Shown: one piece after another, positions 20,055 through 29,485 of the stretch | How the letters are laid out: every line of letters begins with the position of its first letter | How positions within the stretch are numbered: position 1 is the first letter of the stretch | Origin: Deltaproteobacteria bacterium | Lineage (GTDB): Bacteria; Desulfobacterota; Desulfobacteria; Desulfobacterales; Desulfosarcinaceae | Length of the DNA: 64,000 nucleotides | Direction: 5' to 3' | Assembly: GCA_021824175.1 (NCBI GenBank) | Contig: JAKALP010000025.1 | Location: forward strand, 17,813-81,812 | The notes under the pieces: generated by a model | Database searches by the model: none | Seen by the model: only the letters and a program-made list of their open reading frames with translations | Told to the model about the DNA's origin: nothing | Translations under genes and position numbers: made by a program

Positions 20055-20516
20055 ATGGACCCAAAGTATATCAAGCCTTTTGTGATAGCGGTCAAACGAG
20101 TGTTTGAGACCATGATCACCGTGCCTTTTTCATTAGGGAGACCTGAGCTGAAAAAGGGCAGCGAGGTGCCGCATGAAATCAGCAGTATTATCGGATTGTC
20201 CGGCAACGTGAGCGGTAGCGTGGTCATCAGCCTCTCCCATGCCGTAGCATTTCAGCTGGCCTCCGCCCTGTTGGGCGAAGAGATCAATGAGTTTAATGAA
20301 GACTGCACCGATGCCATCGGTGAAATTTCCAACATCATTGCCGGCAACGCCAAGACCGATTTCCCCACCCGGGATAACGCCATTTCCGTACCGAGCGTAG
20401 TCGTGGGCAAACACAAGGTCACTTATCCATCGGGAATTCCCATTGTCTCCATTCCCTGCGCCACCGATAAAGGCGAGATGATCATCGAAATCGCTTTGAA
20501 AGTGAACGGGCATTAA
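20055..20516 (+). CDS. cheX: CheX-type chemotaxis phosphatase
   Basis: CheX removes phosphate from CheY-P. The 153-residue protein carries the family's catalytic pair in DAIGEISNIIAGNAK (Glu and Asn three residues apart, about residues 95-98), and the GxVxGxVxIS strand (GNVSGSVVISLS). The ATG at 20055 is preferred over the GTG one codon earlier because GGAG lies five bases before it. The gene stands alone between dapB and alaS, 30 kb from the chemosensory operon in this window, so it may serve several Che systems. Confidence 0.88.
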   Translation: MDPKYIKPFVIAVKRVFETMITVPFSLGRPELKKGSEVPHEISSIIGLSGNVSGSVVISLSHAVAFQLASALLGEEINEFNEDCTDAIGEISNIIAGNAKTDFPTRDNAISVPSVVVGKHKVTYPSGIPIVSIPCATDKGEMIIEIALKVNGH

Positions 20517-20523
20517 AAATACA

Positions 20524-20572
20524 GAAGGTAAAAGGGAGAAGGAAATGCTATCCTCTTCTACCTTTTACCTTC
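20524..20572. terminator. Convergent terminator hairpin between cheX and alaS
   Basis: GAAGGTAAAAGG (20524-20535) pairs perfectly over 12 bases with CCTTTTACCTTC (20561-20572); the inner arms GAGAAGGA/TCCTCTTC extend it imperfectly. There is no long T run. It lies just after cheX and may also stop transcripts arriving from alaS. Confidence 0.55.
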
Positions 20573-20604
20573 AACTTAAAATCTGATTGCCATTACCTTC
20601 TACA

Positions 20605-20649
20605 TAGTGCGTGAACTGGGAAAAATTTGGGCTTTTCGTTCAAGCACTA
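20605..20649. repeat. Palindromic dispersed repeat, copy 1
   Basis: This 45-bp element begins TAGTGCGTGAAC and ends GTTCAAGCACTA, arms that are near-perfect inverted copies. The centre is AAAAAT...GGGCTTTTC. A second copy with the same arms and centre is at 49856-49899. This copy lies ten bases after the alaS stop. The arrangement resembles REP/BIME-type elements. Confidence 0.8.
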
Positions 20650-20658
20650 CTTATTTAT

Positions 20659-23292
20659 CTACTTCCCCATGGCCTCAATGATCTCATAGGCTTTTTCCAA
20701 AGCCTGATCCAAATGCTCCGGCTTGGAGCCGCCGGCCTGGGCCATGTCCGGTCGGCCGCCGCCGCCGCCGCCAACAACAGCGGCAACTTCCTTGACGATT
20801 CGGCCGGCAGGAAAGCGCTTCTCCAGATCTTTGGTGACCACTACGATGATTAAGGCTTTTTCACCGGCCACACTGCCCAAGACCACAATCCCGGACTTGA
20901 TGCGATCTCTGAATTTGTCGGCCAATTCCCGCAAGGCCGCAGGCTGATCCACGGCAACTTTTTTCACCAGAACCGCCGCGCCCTGAATCATCCGGGGCTG
21001 ATCATCGCCGGCTTGAGCTTTGGTGTCAGCCAGGGAAGCCTTCAGCTTCAAGATCTCCTTTTCCATGGATTTCTGACCGCTGATCAACTGCTGAATGCGC
21101 GGCAGCATTTCATCAGGTTTGGCCCGCAGCAAATTGGCCACTTGCTGGGAATTACGCGCAATGGACTGGACATAGCTCAAAGCCGACTCGCCACCCAAGG
21201 CTTCTATGCGTCGCACGCCCGAGGCCACACTGCTTTCGGCAATGATCTTGAACAAGCCAATATCGCCGGTGCGGCTGGTGTGAGTGCCGCCGCACAACTC
21301 TTTGCTCAGATCCGCCAGGGAAACCACCCGCACCCGGTCGCCGTACTTCTCTTCGAATAATGCCATGGCGCCGGATTGCATGGCTTGGTCCGCATCCATC
21401 TCTTCGGTGTGCACCGGTACATTGGCACGGATACCGGCATTGACCAGCAGTTCGATACGCTCCAATTCTTCGGGGGACACCTGGGAGAAATGACTGAAGT
21501 CAAATCGCAACCGGTCCGGCGCCACCAAAGATCCGGCTTGTTTGACATGCTCGCCCAACACTTTGCGCAAGGCTGCATGCAGTAAATGGGTGGCGGTGTG
21601 GTTGCAAGCCGTAGCCCTTCGCTTTTCTTCGTCCACGGTCAAAGTAACGGTCATACCCTTGGCGATTTTGCCCTGGGCAACCACGGCCTTGTGAATGATC
21701 AGCCCGGTGGGATCTTTGATGGTATTCTGAACCGCCAGCTGAAATCCTGGTCCTGAGATGGTCCCCTGATCCCCCACTTGACCGCCGGCTTCACCATAGA
21801 ACGGAGTGGCGGCCGTGACCACCTCCACGTTCTGGCCGGCTTCGGCCTGGGCCACTTCGCTCCCTTCCTGGACCAGTAGGAGTACTTCGGAATCCACGGC
21901 CAGGGTTTGATAGCCTCTAAAGTCGGCTTTCACGGCCCGTGCGGAAAGATCTTTGTAGGCATCGCCCAAGGCATCAAAGGAAACTTTGGTACGGCTGCGC
22001 TTGCGCTGGTCTTCCATGTGAGCTTGAAAGCCCTGCATGTCAACGCGCATGGCAGTATCACGCACCATGTCCTGGACAATATCCACGGGGAAACCGAAGG
22101 TGTCGTAAAGCTTGAAAATTAAATCGCCTGGGATCTCTTTCTGACCGCGAGCCTGCAGGTCGGCCAGGGATTCATTGAGCAGCTTGAGGCCGGTGTCCAG
22201 GGTTTCCAGGAAGCGCTGTTCTTCATTCAGAATCACGTTGCGGATGAACTGCGCCGATTCCGCCAGCTCGGGATAAGCCGGCCGCATGATATCGAAGACC
22301 GTCTCAGCGGTTTGGTGCAGAAAAGGTTTTTGCAGACCAATGTTGCGGCCATAGCGAATGGCCCGGCGCATGATGCGGCGCAGCACATACCCACGACCTT
22401 CATTGGAGGGTAGAACGCCATCACCGATGAGAAATGCGGCGGCCCGGCTGTGGTCGGCAATGACCTTCATGGCCACATCCACGGCCGCATCCTGACCAAA
22501 GACGCGCTGGGCCAATTGTTCGGTGCGCGCGATAATGGGCCGGATCAAATCCGTATCATAATTGGTGGTGGTCTTTTGCAGCACCGAGGCAATGCGTTCC
22601 AGCCCCATGCCGGTATCAATACTCGGCTTTGGCAAGGGCGTCATTTTACCTGACTCATCCTGGTTATACTGCATGAACACCAGATTCCAAATTTCAAGAA
22701 AACGATCGCAGTCGCAATCCACGCCGCAATCGGGCTTTCCGCAGCCCAGCGCCGCGCCGCGATCAATATGAATTTCACTGCACGGCCCGCACGGTCCGGT
22801 ATCGCCCATGGCCCAGAAGTTGTCTTTCTTTCCCAGACGGACGATACGCTCGGCGGGAATGCCGATGCGCTTGTGCCACAATTCATAGGCCTCGTCATCA
22901 TCGGTGTAAACCGAAGCCCACAACCGGTCGGCCGGCAAACCATAGCCATTGGTCAGCAGGTCCCAGGCAAAAACCACCGCGTCTTCCTTGAAGTAATCAC
23001 CGAAAGAGAAGTTGCCCAGCATTTCGAAAAAGGTGTGGTGGCGGGCCGTGTAGCCCACGTTATCCAAATCATTATGCTTGCCGCCGGCCCGTACACATTT
23101 TTGGGAAGTGGCGGCCCGAACATAGTCGCGTTTTTCTTCTCCCATGAAGGTCCGTTTGAATTGAACCATGCCGGCATTGGTGAATAGCAGGGTCGGATCA
23201 TCCTGAGGAACCAGGGAAGAACTGCGAACGACGCGATGGCTGTGCTTTTCAAAATATTCTAGAAAGCGTTTTCGAATCTCATTGCCTGTCAT
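20659..23292 (-). CDS. alaS: Alanyl-tRNA synthetase
   Basis: Charges tRNA-Ala and edits mischarged Ser/Gly. The 877 residues match the family. The N-terminal catalytic core shows RFLEYFEKHSH, LFTNAGMVQFK, GYTARHHTFFEMLGNFSFGDYF (landmark near residues 75-97) and the class II motif 3 region GLERI. A zinc-binding editing site is seen in CNHTATHLLHAALR and CGGTHTSRTGDIG. The C-terminal glycine-rich GGGGGGRPDMAQAGG is the usual DHHA1 tail. recA lies 63 bp upstream on the same strand, so the two are probably cotranscribed, as in many related genomes. Confidence 0.98.
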   Translation of the reverse strand: MTGNEIRKRFLEYFEKHSHRVVRSSSLVPQDDPTLLFTNAGMVQFKRTFMGEEKRDYVRAATSQKCVRAGGKHNDLDNVGYTARHHTFFEMLGNFSFGDYFKEDAVVFAWDLLTNGYGLPADRLWASVYTDDDEAYELWHKRIGIPAERIVRLGKKDNFWAMGDTGPCGPCSEIHIDRGAALGCGKPDCGVDCDCDRFLEIWNLVFMQYNQDESGKMTPLPKPSIDTGMGLERIASVLQKTTTNYDTDLIRPIIARTEQLAQRVFGQDAAVDVAMKVIADHSRAAAFLIGDGVLPSNEGRGYVLRRIMRRAIRYGRNIGLQKPFLHQTAETVFDIMRPAYPELAESAQFIRNVILNEEQRFLETLDTGLKLLNESLADLQARGQKEIPGDLIFKLYDTFGFPVDIVQDMVRDTAMRVDMQGFQAHMEDQRKRSRTKVSFDALGDAYKDLSARAVKADFRGYQTLAVDSEVLLLVQEGSEVAQAEAGQNVEVVTAATPFYGEAGGQVGDQGTISGPGFQLAVQNTIKDPTGLIIHKAVVAQGKIAKGMTVTLTVDEEKRRATACNHTATHLLHAALRKVLGEHVKQAGSLVAPDRLRFDFSHFSQVSPEELERIELLVNAGIRANVPVHTEEMDADQAMQSGAMALFEEKYGDRVRVVSLADLSKELCGGTHTSRTGDIGLFKIIAESSVASGVRRIEALGGESALSYVQSIARNSQQVANLLRAKPDEMLPRIQQLISGQKSMEKEILKLKASLADTKAQAGDDQPRMIQGAAVLVKKVAVDQPAALRELADKFRDRIKSGIVVLGSVAGEKALIIVVVTKDLEKRFPAGRIVKEVAAVVGGGGGGRPDMAQAGGSKPEHLDQALEKAYEIIEAMGK

Positions 23293-23355
23293 TATTGCTG
23301 CTCCGATGGTAACATTGCTTCTCTTACCTTATACCTTACATCTTATACATTCTAT

Positions 23356-24390
23356 CTACTCTTCCGCTTCAACCACCACTTCCGTTTCGCTCTTCTTTAC
23401 CACCCCCACCGATGTACGCACTTTTTCATCGATGGCGGCCAGAATATCGGGATTGTCCGCCAGGAAGAGTTTCACATTCTCCCGGCCCTGGCCGATGCGC
23501 TCGCCGCTGTAAGAATACCAGGCGCCGCTCTTTTCAATAACGCCGGCTTCCACGCCGGTATCCAGCAGATCGCCCACCATGGAGATGCCTTCGCCATACA
23601 TGATGTCGAATTCGGCCTCTTTGAAGGGTGGTGCCATTTTATTCTTCACTACTTTGACCCGGGTACGGTTGCCGACCACATCCTGGCCGGCTTTTATGGC
23701 GCCCACGCGGCGGATATCCAGGCGCACCGAAGCATAGAACTTCAAGGCATTGCCGCCGGTGGTGGTTTCAGGATTGCCGAAGACCACGCCGATCTTCATG
23801 CGGATCTGGTTGATGAAAATCAGACAGGTGTTGGTTTTGCCGATGGTGCCGGTCAACTTGCGCAAGGCCTGGGACATCAGGCGGGCCTGCAATCCCATGT
23901 GGGCGTCACCCATTTCGCCTTCAATTTCAGCACGGGGCACCAGGGCTGCCACTGAGTCGATGACCATGACGTCGATGGCACCGCTGCGAAGCAGCATGTC
24001 AGCGATCTCCAAAGCCTGCTCACCGGTATCCGGTTGGGAGACCAGCAATTCGTCACAATTGACCCCCAGACGTTTGGCATAAGCGATGTCCAAGGCATGT
24101 TCGGCGTCAATAAAAGCCGCAATGCCACCCTTTTTTTGGGCGTTGGCCGCGGCATGTAAGGCCAGCGTGGTTTTACCCGAAGATTCAGGGCCGTAAATTT
24201 CAATCACCCGCCCCCGGGGAAAACCGCCCACGCCCAAGGCCCGGTCCAAGGCAATGGAGCCGGTGGAGATGACCGGCACCTCCACAATGGGGCGGCTGCC
24301 CAGCTTCATGATTGATCCCTTGCCAAACTGTTTTTCGATCTGGCTCATGGCCGAATCGATGGCTTTGGACTTATCCACTGATACACTCAT
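23356..24390 (-). CDS. recA: Recombinase RecA
   Basis: Forms the ATP-dependent filament on single-stranded DNA for homologous recombination and SOS induction. The ATG at 24390 follows GGGGGAGGAG with ideal spacing, giving 344 residues that start [20 protein letters not shown]; the frame's upstream ATG at 24417 lacks a ribosome site. Walker A is [13 protein letters not shown], Walker [11 protein letters not shown], and loop L2 lies in [20 protein letters not shown]. The acidic C-terminus is present. An inverted repeat 100 bp upstream could be an operator. Confidence 0.98.
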   Translation of the reverse strand: MSVSVDKSKAIDSAMSQIEKQFGKGSIMKLGSRPIVEVPVISTGSIALDRALGVGGFPRGRVIEIYGPESSGKTTLALHAAANAQKKGGIAAFIDAEHALDIAYAKRLGVNCDELLVSQPDTGEQALEIADMLLRSGAIDVMVIDSVAALVPRAEIEGEMGDAHMGLQARLMSQALRKLTGTIGKTNTCLIFINQIRMKIGVVFGNPETTTGGNALKFYASVRLDIRRVGAIKAGQDVVGNRTRVKVVKNKMAPPFKEAEFDIMYGEGISMVGDLLDTGVEAGVIEKSGAWYSYSGERIGQGRENVKLFLADNPDILAAIDEKVRTSVGVVKKSETEVVVEAEE

Positions 24391-24489
24391 GATCTCCTCC
24401 CCCTCTGGAATGGTCAAATGGTTGAATCGGCTGTCAGACTATTGGAGCTGGCTTGGTTCCAATTCCTGTTTGCATCGATACCATCGCCC

Positions 24490-24508
24490 TGTGACAGATC
24501 CGGTCACA
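24490..24508. promoter_or_regulatory. Inverted repeat upstream of recA, possible operator
   Basis: TGTGAC (24490-24495) and GTCACA (24503-24508) are separated by seven bases, about 100 bp upstream of the recA start in the recA-proximal spacer. It is not the LexA box of E. coli or of Gram-positives. It could be the SOS operator of this lineage, a CRP-like site with unusual spacing, or chance. Confidence 0.35.
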
Positions 24509-24524
24509 CCGGTAAATTCACTCG

Positions 24525-24728
24525 TTAATATTTTATAAAAAATGGCAAAGTCATTATCAGCACTCCCACACCGATACTCAAAAATGCATTGGAGATGAAA
24601 TAAGGGATAACGCACAAAAGCATCCCCGCAAGCAAAGCAATCCCTTTTCTCTGTTTTCTGCCATAAACGAGATAGCCCATACCGATAGCTCCAAAAAAAA
24701 CTCCAAGCAACAGCGTGGTATCATCCAT
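24525..24728 (-). CDS. Small inner-membrane protein, conserved hypothetical
   Basis: The 67-residue product is almost wholly hydrophobic with two or three helices (about residues 5-23, 29-47 and 48-65) and a short basic YGRKQRKG turn after helix 1. I recognise the pattern (GxxFGxIGxGYxxYGxKQR...PYFxSN) as a widespread small protein sometimes labelled amino acid transport protein, but no function is established. The ribosome site is weak. It lies between recA and the ThpR-like gene on the same strand. Confidence 0.72.
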   Translation of the reverse strand: MDDTTLLLGVFFGAIGMGYLVYGRKQRKGIALLAGMLLCVIPYFISNAFLSIGVGVLIMTLPFFIKY

Positions 24729-24770
24729 AGCGATAGACGGAAAAACCTAAAAAAGGAATTCTCTACGACT

Positions 24771-25346
24771 TCATTGATATCCCAGCGTAGCCCTTGCCAA
24801 AGACCTGTAAATGGGCCCCTGGGGTTTCAACTCACTTTGGAACAATACTATTTCAGATGCTTGAAAGGATTTTGGCGCGTATCCTCCATACCTTTCAATG
24901 GCCTCAAGTAACTGCCGGACTTCCACGGGTGCCTTGATGCGGGCCAGTGTCAGGTGCGCCTTAAAGGGCCTTTTCTCCTTTTCAAAGCCGATCTCCGCCA
25001 GCCCGGCCTCGAGGTCCGCCACGGCCTGCAGCAATCGTTGCGATGCGCCGTCCATACCGATCCAGAGCACTTTGGGATTACGAGCACCAGGGAAGACGCC
25101 CATGCCTTGCACCGTTAATGCGATTGGCTGCAGCGCGCCGCCGGCCTGTTGCATGGCCGTGGATATGTCCGGCACCATTTCAGCCGGAATGTCGCCCAGG
25201 AATTTGAGCGTCAAATGGATATTTTGCGGCCGCACCCAGCGCAACGCCAAGCCATCGCGCTTCATAGCGGATTGCAGATCGCCCGCCAGCGCGATGACAT
25301 CCGACGGCAGTTCAATTGCAATAAAGGCACGAATCGTTTTTCCCAT
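24771..25346 (-). CDS. thpR: RNA 2',3'-cyclic phosphodiesterase (2H family)
   Basis: This 2H-superfamily enzyme opens 2',3'-cyclic phosphates on RNA ends. Both catalytic HxTx motifs are present: HLTLKFLG and HLTLARI. The ATG at 25346 begins the conserved MGKTIRAFIAIELP and gives 191 residues; a longer frame starts at 25427 without a ribosome site. The site before 25346 (GGGAG, one base away) is also too close, so the exact start is open. It follows the COG1900 gene on the same strand. Confidence 0.87.
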   Translation of the reverse strand: MGKTIRAFIAIELPSDVIALAGDLQSAMKRDGLALRWVRPQNIHLTLKFLGDIPAEMVPDISTAMQQAGGALQPIALTVQGMGVFPGARNPKVLWIGMDGASQRLLQAVADLEAGLAEIGFEKEKRPFKAHLTLARIKAPVEVRQLLEAIERYGGYAPKSFQASEIVLFQSELKPQGPIYRSLARATLGYQ

Positions 25347-25445
25347 ACTCCCAAGGTGCGACGTTGTGGAGATATCGTTAAGCGCGGAAGCATCAATGAA
25401 TCGCCTTTGGCCGATCGAGACCGCCATTGGCCAGTGTCGCCTGCA

Positions 25446-26615
25446 TCATCCGGCAGGCCAGCGCCATTGGGGCTCACCAAGAAGAAATTCGCCCTTTTGA
25501 ATCCACGCCTTCAGCGCTTCGGCAATTTCTCGAGCTCGAACCATGCTGGAAAGTGGTACGGTTGGGATAGGACGTCCACTGAGCGTGATGGTTCCGCTCT
25601 TAAGCTGGGCATAGCTGACCTGAGCCAAACTTTTTGAACGGCCGTTGGGATAGTCTTCCCCATAGTCTACAACTTGGGTAAAGAGTTCTTCATCCGAGAC
25701 ACCGGCAAATCGCGCCATCTCCTCATCCAAGATGGGGATTGGAATACCCAAGCCCACCGAAAGAGAGCAGCCATATCCCTGAATACTGACCCCCACCAGA
25801 AAACGAGCCGTCATCTGCTTGAGATCCCCCATCACCCAGAGCGTTCCGGCCGGCCGCAAGGGGGTGCCGTTGGCGGCCCGATCCACGCCAGGGCGATGCT
25901 GGGTGCCCTGCCAGGTCACATAGCCGATGCCGCCGCCCAGAAAAATGCGCGTGCCCAGGCCGATGGTGCGGTAGTACGGGTCATTCAGGAGAGGGCTCAG
26001 CTGACCGGCGCTGCAGTAATTGGCGTTGCCCATCTTGGGCTTCAGGGTGCCCATATACGTGTAGATGGTTTTATGTGTCGAATTGACGGCCACATTGTAG
26101 TTTTGATAGGCGTTGCGGGGATTGCACAATACGGCATTGGGCATCTCCGCCAGGGTCATCTTCTTTTCAAGCGCGCGGCTCGGGTAGCAGTCGGTACCAT
26201 AGGCGGTGGCTCGGATGTACACGGCCTTGCCGGCCACCAGGTCCTGAATCACATGGCCGCCGCCGTAAAGAAACTCGCCCGGATAGACTTTGTTGAGCGG
26301 ATCATCTATGCACGGTTCAGTGGCGCCGATGTAGCAATCCACCGCGGCCAATCCAGCGTAGGCCGGTACATTGTTGATCCAGACATTGGCCGCCTTGGTA
26401 CCCGGAACGCTGTGCCCGAAATTAACAAACGCGCCCGAAGAACACATAGGCGCGAACGTGCCCGTAGTCACCACATCAATCTCACGGGCTGCCTTGGCCG
26501 GCCCCATGCGCTTGACGATGTCGGTCATCTCTTCGGCGGTGACCACTACTACTTTGCCGCTCTTGATGCGATCGTTAATCTCCTGAAAACTCTTCTGCGC
26601 CGCTCGCTTGGCCAT
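25446..26615 (-). CDS. Homocysteine biosynthesis protein / L-aspartate semialdehyde sulfurtransferase-like (COG1900)
   Basis: The 389-residue protein belongs to the DUF39/HcyBio family (COG1900). Methanogen members make homocysteine from aspartate semialdehyde and sulfide. Landmarks are VTTGTFAPMCSSGAFVNFGH, CYIGATEPCIDD, YGGGHVIQDLVAGK, ATAYGTDCYP and FLGGGIGYVTWQGTQH. Several conserved cysteines (residues about 58, 93, 101, 149) are candidates for the persulfide. The usual NIL/ferredoxin partner protein is not adjacent here. In a sulfide-rich anaerobe it would bypass O-acylhomoserine chemistry. Confidence 0.85.
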   Translation of the reverse strand: MAKRAAQKSFQEINDRIKSGKVVVVTAEEMTDIVKRMGPAKAAREIDVVTTGTFAPMCSSGAFVNFGHSVPGTKAANVWINNVPAYAGLAAVDCYIGATEPCIDDPLNKVYPGEFLYGGGHVIQDLVAGKAVYIRATAYGTDCYPSRALEKKMTLAEMPNAVLCNPRNAYQNYNVAVNSTHKTIYTYMGTLKPKMGNANYCSAGQLSPLLNDPYYRTIGLGTRIFLGGGIGYVTWQGTQHRPGVDRAANGTPLRPAGTLWVMGDLKQMTARFLVGVSIQGYGCSLSVGLGIPIPILDEEMARFAGVSDEELFTQVVDYGEDYPNGRSKSLAQVSYAQLKSGTITLSGRPIPTVPLSSMVRAREIAEALKAWIQKGEFLLGEPQWRWPAG

Positions 26616-26643
26616 TGCTCTACCTTCTGCCTTCTGCTTTCTA

Positions 26644-28011
26644 CTACTTCACCCCTTCGAGTTTAGCCTCAATATTGTTGTGAATCCATTGACTGTCCCA
26701 CCACTCTATGGGGTTGACGAACGTGTGTTGCACGAGCATGCCGAAATGGAGGTGATCTCCACCGGCCAGACCGGTCATGCCGGTTTTACCGATAATATCC
26801 CCCTTGGCAACCATCTGTCCCACCGCAGCGCCTATACTGCTGAGATGGGAGTACATGCTGAAAAGGCCCAAGCCATGATCAATGACCACGGTTTGCCCAT
26901 AAATGCCCAAGGTTTCGGCAAAAACCACTTTGCCGGCATTGGCGGCCGGCACTGGCGATTGCTCCAGCGAAGCCAGATCCACACCCATATGGTTTTGTTC
27001 GTCGATCTTTTTCCCTTTGTAGGTGTAGGTCCGATGATCGGCGTAACCGGCCCTGGGGGCGGCATTGGGCAGACGCAGGAAATCGCCCTTCCAGTGCATC
27101 TTGTTATCGCTGGTGGCCGTCACCTTTTTCAAAGTCTCGTAATTGGCCCGCCGCAGCTCATCATTGACTTTGAGAAAGATATTTAAATTAGATTCTCCAG
27201 GCGTGGCCGTCACCTGGTTGGCAAACTCCGGCATCTTCCAATCCAAAAACTGATCGGAGATCTCAAGAGTGTCGTGCTTGAATTGGCGCGCGTTGATCAA
27301 ATGCTGAAGCCCGGCTCGAAAAGTATTGCCGGCGAAATCGGTAGCAGTGACCTGCATGGCCGTGGATGGTCCCTGATCAAAAGCCACCGCCACCATCGCT
27401 AAATAAATACTCGGATCGCTCAGAGCGCCACTGTATCCGGGATAAAAGATGTCTCCTACCAGAATCCCGCTGGTGGGACATTGCTCCGACAATTTATAGA
27501 CCACCAAGCCGGCCCCGCCCTGGGAGAAGTAGTTTGCTTTGCTTAATACTTCGACGCTGGGTGGTTGGGTATCAATAATAATTTCTTGCTCATGGTAGTA
27601 AAGGTTGCCATGGAACCACTGACGCCAGGAATAATCCCTGACCATGATGCGCAAAATGGCCTTGCCGTCCTTGATTCCTTTGGCGCGGGGTTCAATGGTC
27701 ACAGGTATGGTCTCTTCATGAATCGCCCCTCCTGAAAGAAGACCGACGGCGGGATAAGTTTTGTCCACTAGGGCTATTTCCTGCCCATCCTTTATCAACC
27801 CAATCCATACCTTGCGCAGCCCGCTTTTGGTATCCGCTACCTTCACTGGCACGGTTTGGCTGGCACCCAATGCAGGTGAAGCTAAAGTCAATGTTACGGT
27901 TGGCGGTTCACCTTCCAGGCGTCGAACCAGAAAAACCACCAGTAGCGCGAAAATCAAGATCGCGGGAATGCCCAATAGCCAAAGCCGGGATGTATTCTTT
28001 TTTGCATTCAA
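26644..28011 (-). CDS. Membrane-anchored M23 (lysostaphin-type) peptidase
   Basis: Reads from a TTG with AGGTGG ten bases upstream, giving 455 residues. One membrane anchor (about residues 10-30) is followed by a long periplasmic beta-rich region. The C-terminal M23 LytM domain (about 335-440) has the zinc ligands His/Asp in NHMGVDLA and the HxH of GDHLHFGM. Both are intact, so it is likely an active peptidoglycan endopeptidase rather than an EnvC-like activator. It ends 28 bp before the COG1900 gene, same strand, and is divergent from kdsA. Confidence 0.9.
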   Translation of the reverse strand: MNAKKNTSRLWLLGIPAILIFALLVVFLVRRLEGEPPTVTLTLASPALGASQTVPVKVADTKSGLRKVWIGLIKDGQEIALVDKTYPAVGLLSGGAIHEETIPVTIEPRAKGIKDGKAILRIMVRDYSWRQWFHGNLYYHEQEIIIDTQPPSVEVLSKANYFSQGGAGLVVYKLSEQCPTSGILVGDIFYPGYSGALSDPSIYLAMVAVAFDQGPSTAMQVTATDFAGNTFRAGLQHLINARQFKHDTLEISDQFLDWKMPEFANQVTATPGESNLNIFLKVNDELRRANYETLKKVTATSDNKMHWKGDFLRLPNAAPRAGYADHRTYTYKGKKIDEQNHMGVDLASLEQSPVPAANAGKVVFAETLGIYGQTVVIDHGLGLFSMYSHLSSIGAAVGQMVAKGDIIGKTGMTGLAGGDHLHFGMLVQHTFVNPIEWWDSQWIHNNIEAKLEGVK

Positions 28012-28130
28012 TGGGTTATATCCACCTTTGATTATTGAAATTAACGCAGGACAATACCAGCTCCACCCGTGCTAATCAAGGCAAAGTTTCGCGGCTTGAC
28101 TTTTGCAGGGTGAGGATCTAAGGTTTCGCA

Positions 28131-28967
28131 ATGCACAACATCGTTCAAATCAACTCCTTGCAAATCGGCCCCGGACGGCCTCTGGCGATCATCTCCGGCC
28201 CTTGTGTGATCGAGAACTTCGATATTACTTATCAAATTGCCGCATTTCTGAAAGATGTAACCCGCCAATTAGGATTATCTTTCATTTTCAAAGCATCATT
28301 TGATAAAGCCAATCGTACCGCGATTAACTCTTTTCGCGGTCCAGGCTTATCCCAGGGCTTGGCAGTACTGGCGCGCATCAAGTCGGAGCTGGGCATCCCC
28401 ATTCTTTCCGATGTTCATGATATCCACCAAGTGGAGGCTGCTGCGCAAGTCTTGGATGTGATCCAAATTCCGGCGCTGCTATGCCGCCAAACAGATCTTG
28501 TCCTTGAAGTGGCGCGCACCGGCAAAGTAGTCAACATCAAAAAGGGACAATTTCTAGCCCCATGGGATGTGGCCAATATTGTAGAAAAGATCACATCGGT
28601 CTCCAATCACAACATTCTACTGACCGAACGCGGCGCTTCTTTCGGATACAACAATCTGGTGGTGGATTTCAGAAGCATTCCTATCATGCAGTCCACAGGC
28701 TATCCCGTGATCTTCGATGCCACGCACAGCGTGCAATTGCCGGGTGGGGCCGGCACCAGCTCAGGCGGGCAACGCCAATATGCTCCGATGCTGGCACGGG
28801 CAGCAGTGGCGGCCGGCGCCGACGGCGTATTTCTTGAAGTTCATCCAGACCCGGAACGCGCATTGTGTGATGGGCCCAACTCCTTACGGCTGGACACCCT
28901 GAAGCCGCTCTTCACGCAACTCAACGCCATTCACCATGCCCTATTGTCCGGAGATCAGGTTCCATGA
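28131..28967 (+). CDS. kdsA: 3-deoxy-D-manno-octulosonate-8-phosphate synthase
   Basis: Condenses PEP with arabinose-5-phosphate to Kdo-8-P for lipid A core synthesis. The 278 residues include ISGPCVIEN, FKASFDKANRTAINSFRGPG, SDVHDIHQ, KKGQFLAPWD and FDATHSVQLPGG. The presence of Cys in SGPCV suggests the metal-dependent subclass. TAAGG lies eight bases before the ATG. It opens the long forward cluster and overlaps kdsC by four bases (ATGA). Confidence 0.97.
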   Translation: MHNIVQINSLQIGPGRPLAIISGPCVIENFDITYQIAAFLKDVTRQLGLSFIFKASFDKANRTAINSFRGPGLSQGLAVLARIKSELGIPILSDVHDIHQVEAAAQVLDVIQIPALLCRQTDLVLEVARTGKVVNIKKGQFLAPWDVANIVEKITSVSNHNILLTERGASFGYNNLVVDFRSIPIMQSTGYPVIFDATHSVQLPGGAGTSSGGQRQYAPMLARAAVAAGADGVFLEVHPDPERALCDGPNSLRLDTLKPLFTQLNAIHHALLSGDQVP

Positions 28968-29485
28968 TCGCCGAACGGCTCAAACGCATTCAAATGGTCC
29001 TCATGGATGTAGATGGTGTTCTAACCGCGGGAGAAATCATTTACGGTGACAGCGGCGAGCAGTACAAAATCTTTGATGTCAAGGACGGTCTGGGAATCCG
29101 CCTGCTCAAAGAGGCTGGCTGCCGTGTGGGTATTGTAACGGGTCGCAGCGGTGAGGCCTTGCGGCACCGTTGCCGCAATTTAGGGATTGAAATGCTCTTT
29201 GATGGCGTCCGGAACAAATCCCAGGTGCTGGTTCAGGCCACCGCGCAGACCGGCATCGCACCGGAGGCCACTGCTTTTATTGGAGACGACCTGCCTGACC
29301 TGGCCATCATGAAACATGTGGGGCTGGCTGTTGCCGTGGCAGATGCCCATGACATGGTGCGGTCCGCCGCGCACCTGACCACTAAGGCTCCTGGCGGCCG
29401 GGGGGCGGTCCGCGAGCTATGCGAAGCCATCCTCAAAGCCCAAGGGCGCTGGGATCATCTTATCCAGACATTATTCAATGGCTGA
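28964..29485 (+). CDS. kdsC: Kdo-8-phosphate phosphatase
   Basis: This HAD hydrolase removes phosphate from Kdo-8-P. The 173-residue length is normal. The nucleophile motif is LMDVDGVLTAGEI, the second motif IVTGRSGEA, and the acid motif FIGDDLPDLAIM. KdsD, which often sits before kdsC, is replaced here by kdsA. Overlaps with kdsA (4 bp) and lptC (8 bp) show tight coupling. Confidence 0.95.
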   Translation: MIAERLKRIQMVLMDVDGVLTAGEIIYGDSGEQYKIFDVKDGLGIRLLKEAGCRVGIVTGRSGEALRHRCRNLGIEMLFDGVRNKSQVLVQATAQTGIAPEATAFIGDDLPDLAIMKHVGLAVAVADAHDMVRSAAHLTTKAPGGRGAVRELCEAILKAQGRWDHLIQTLFNG

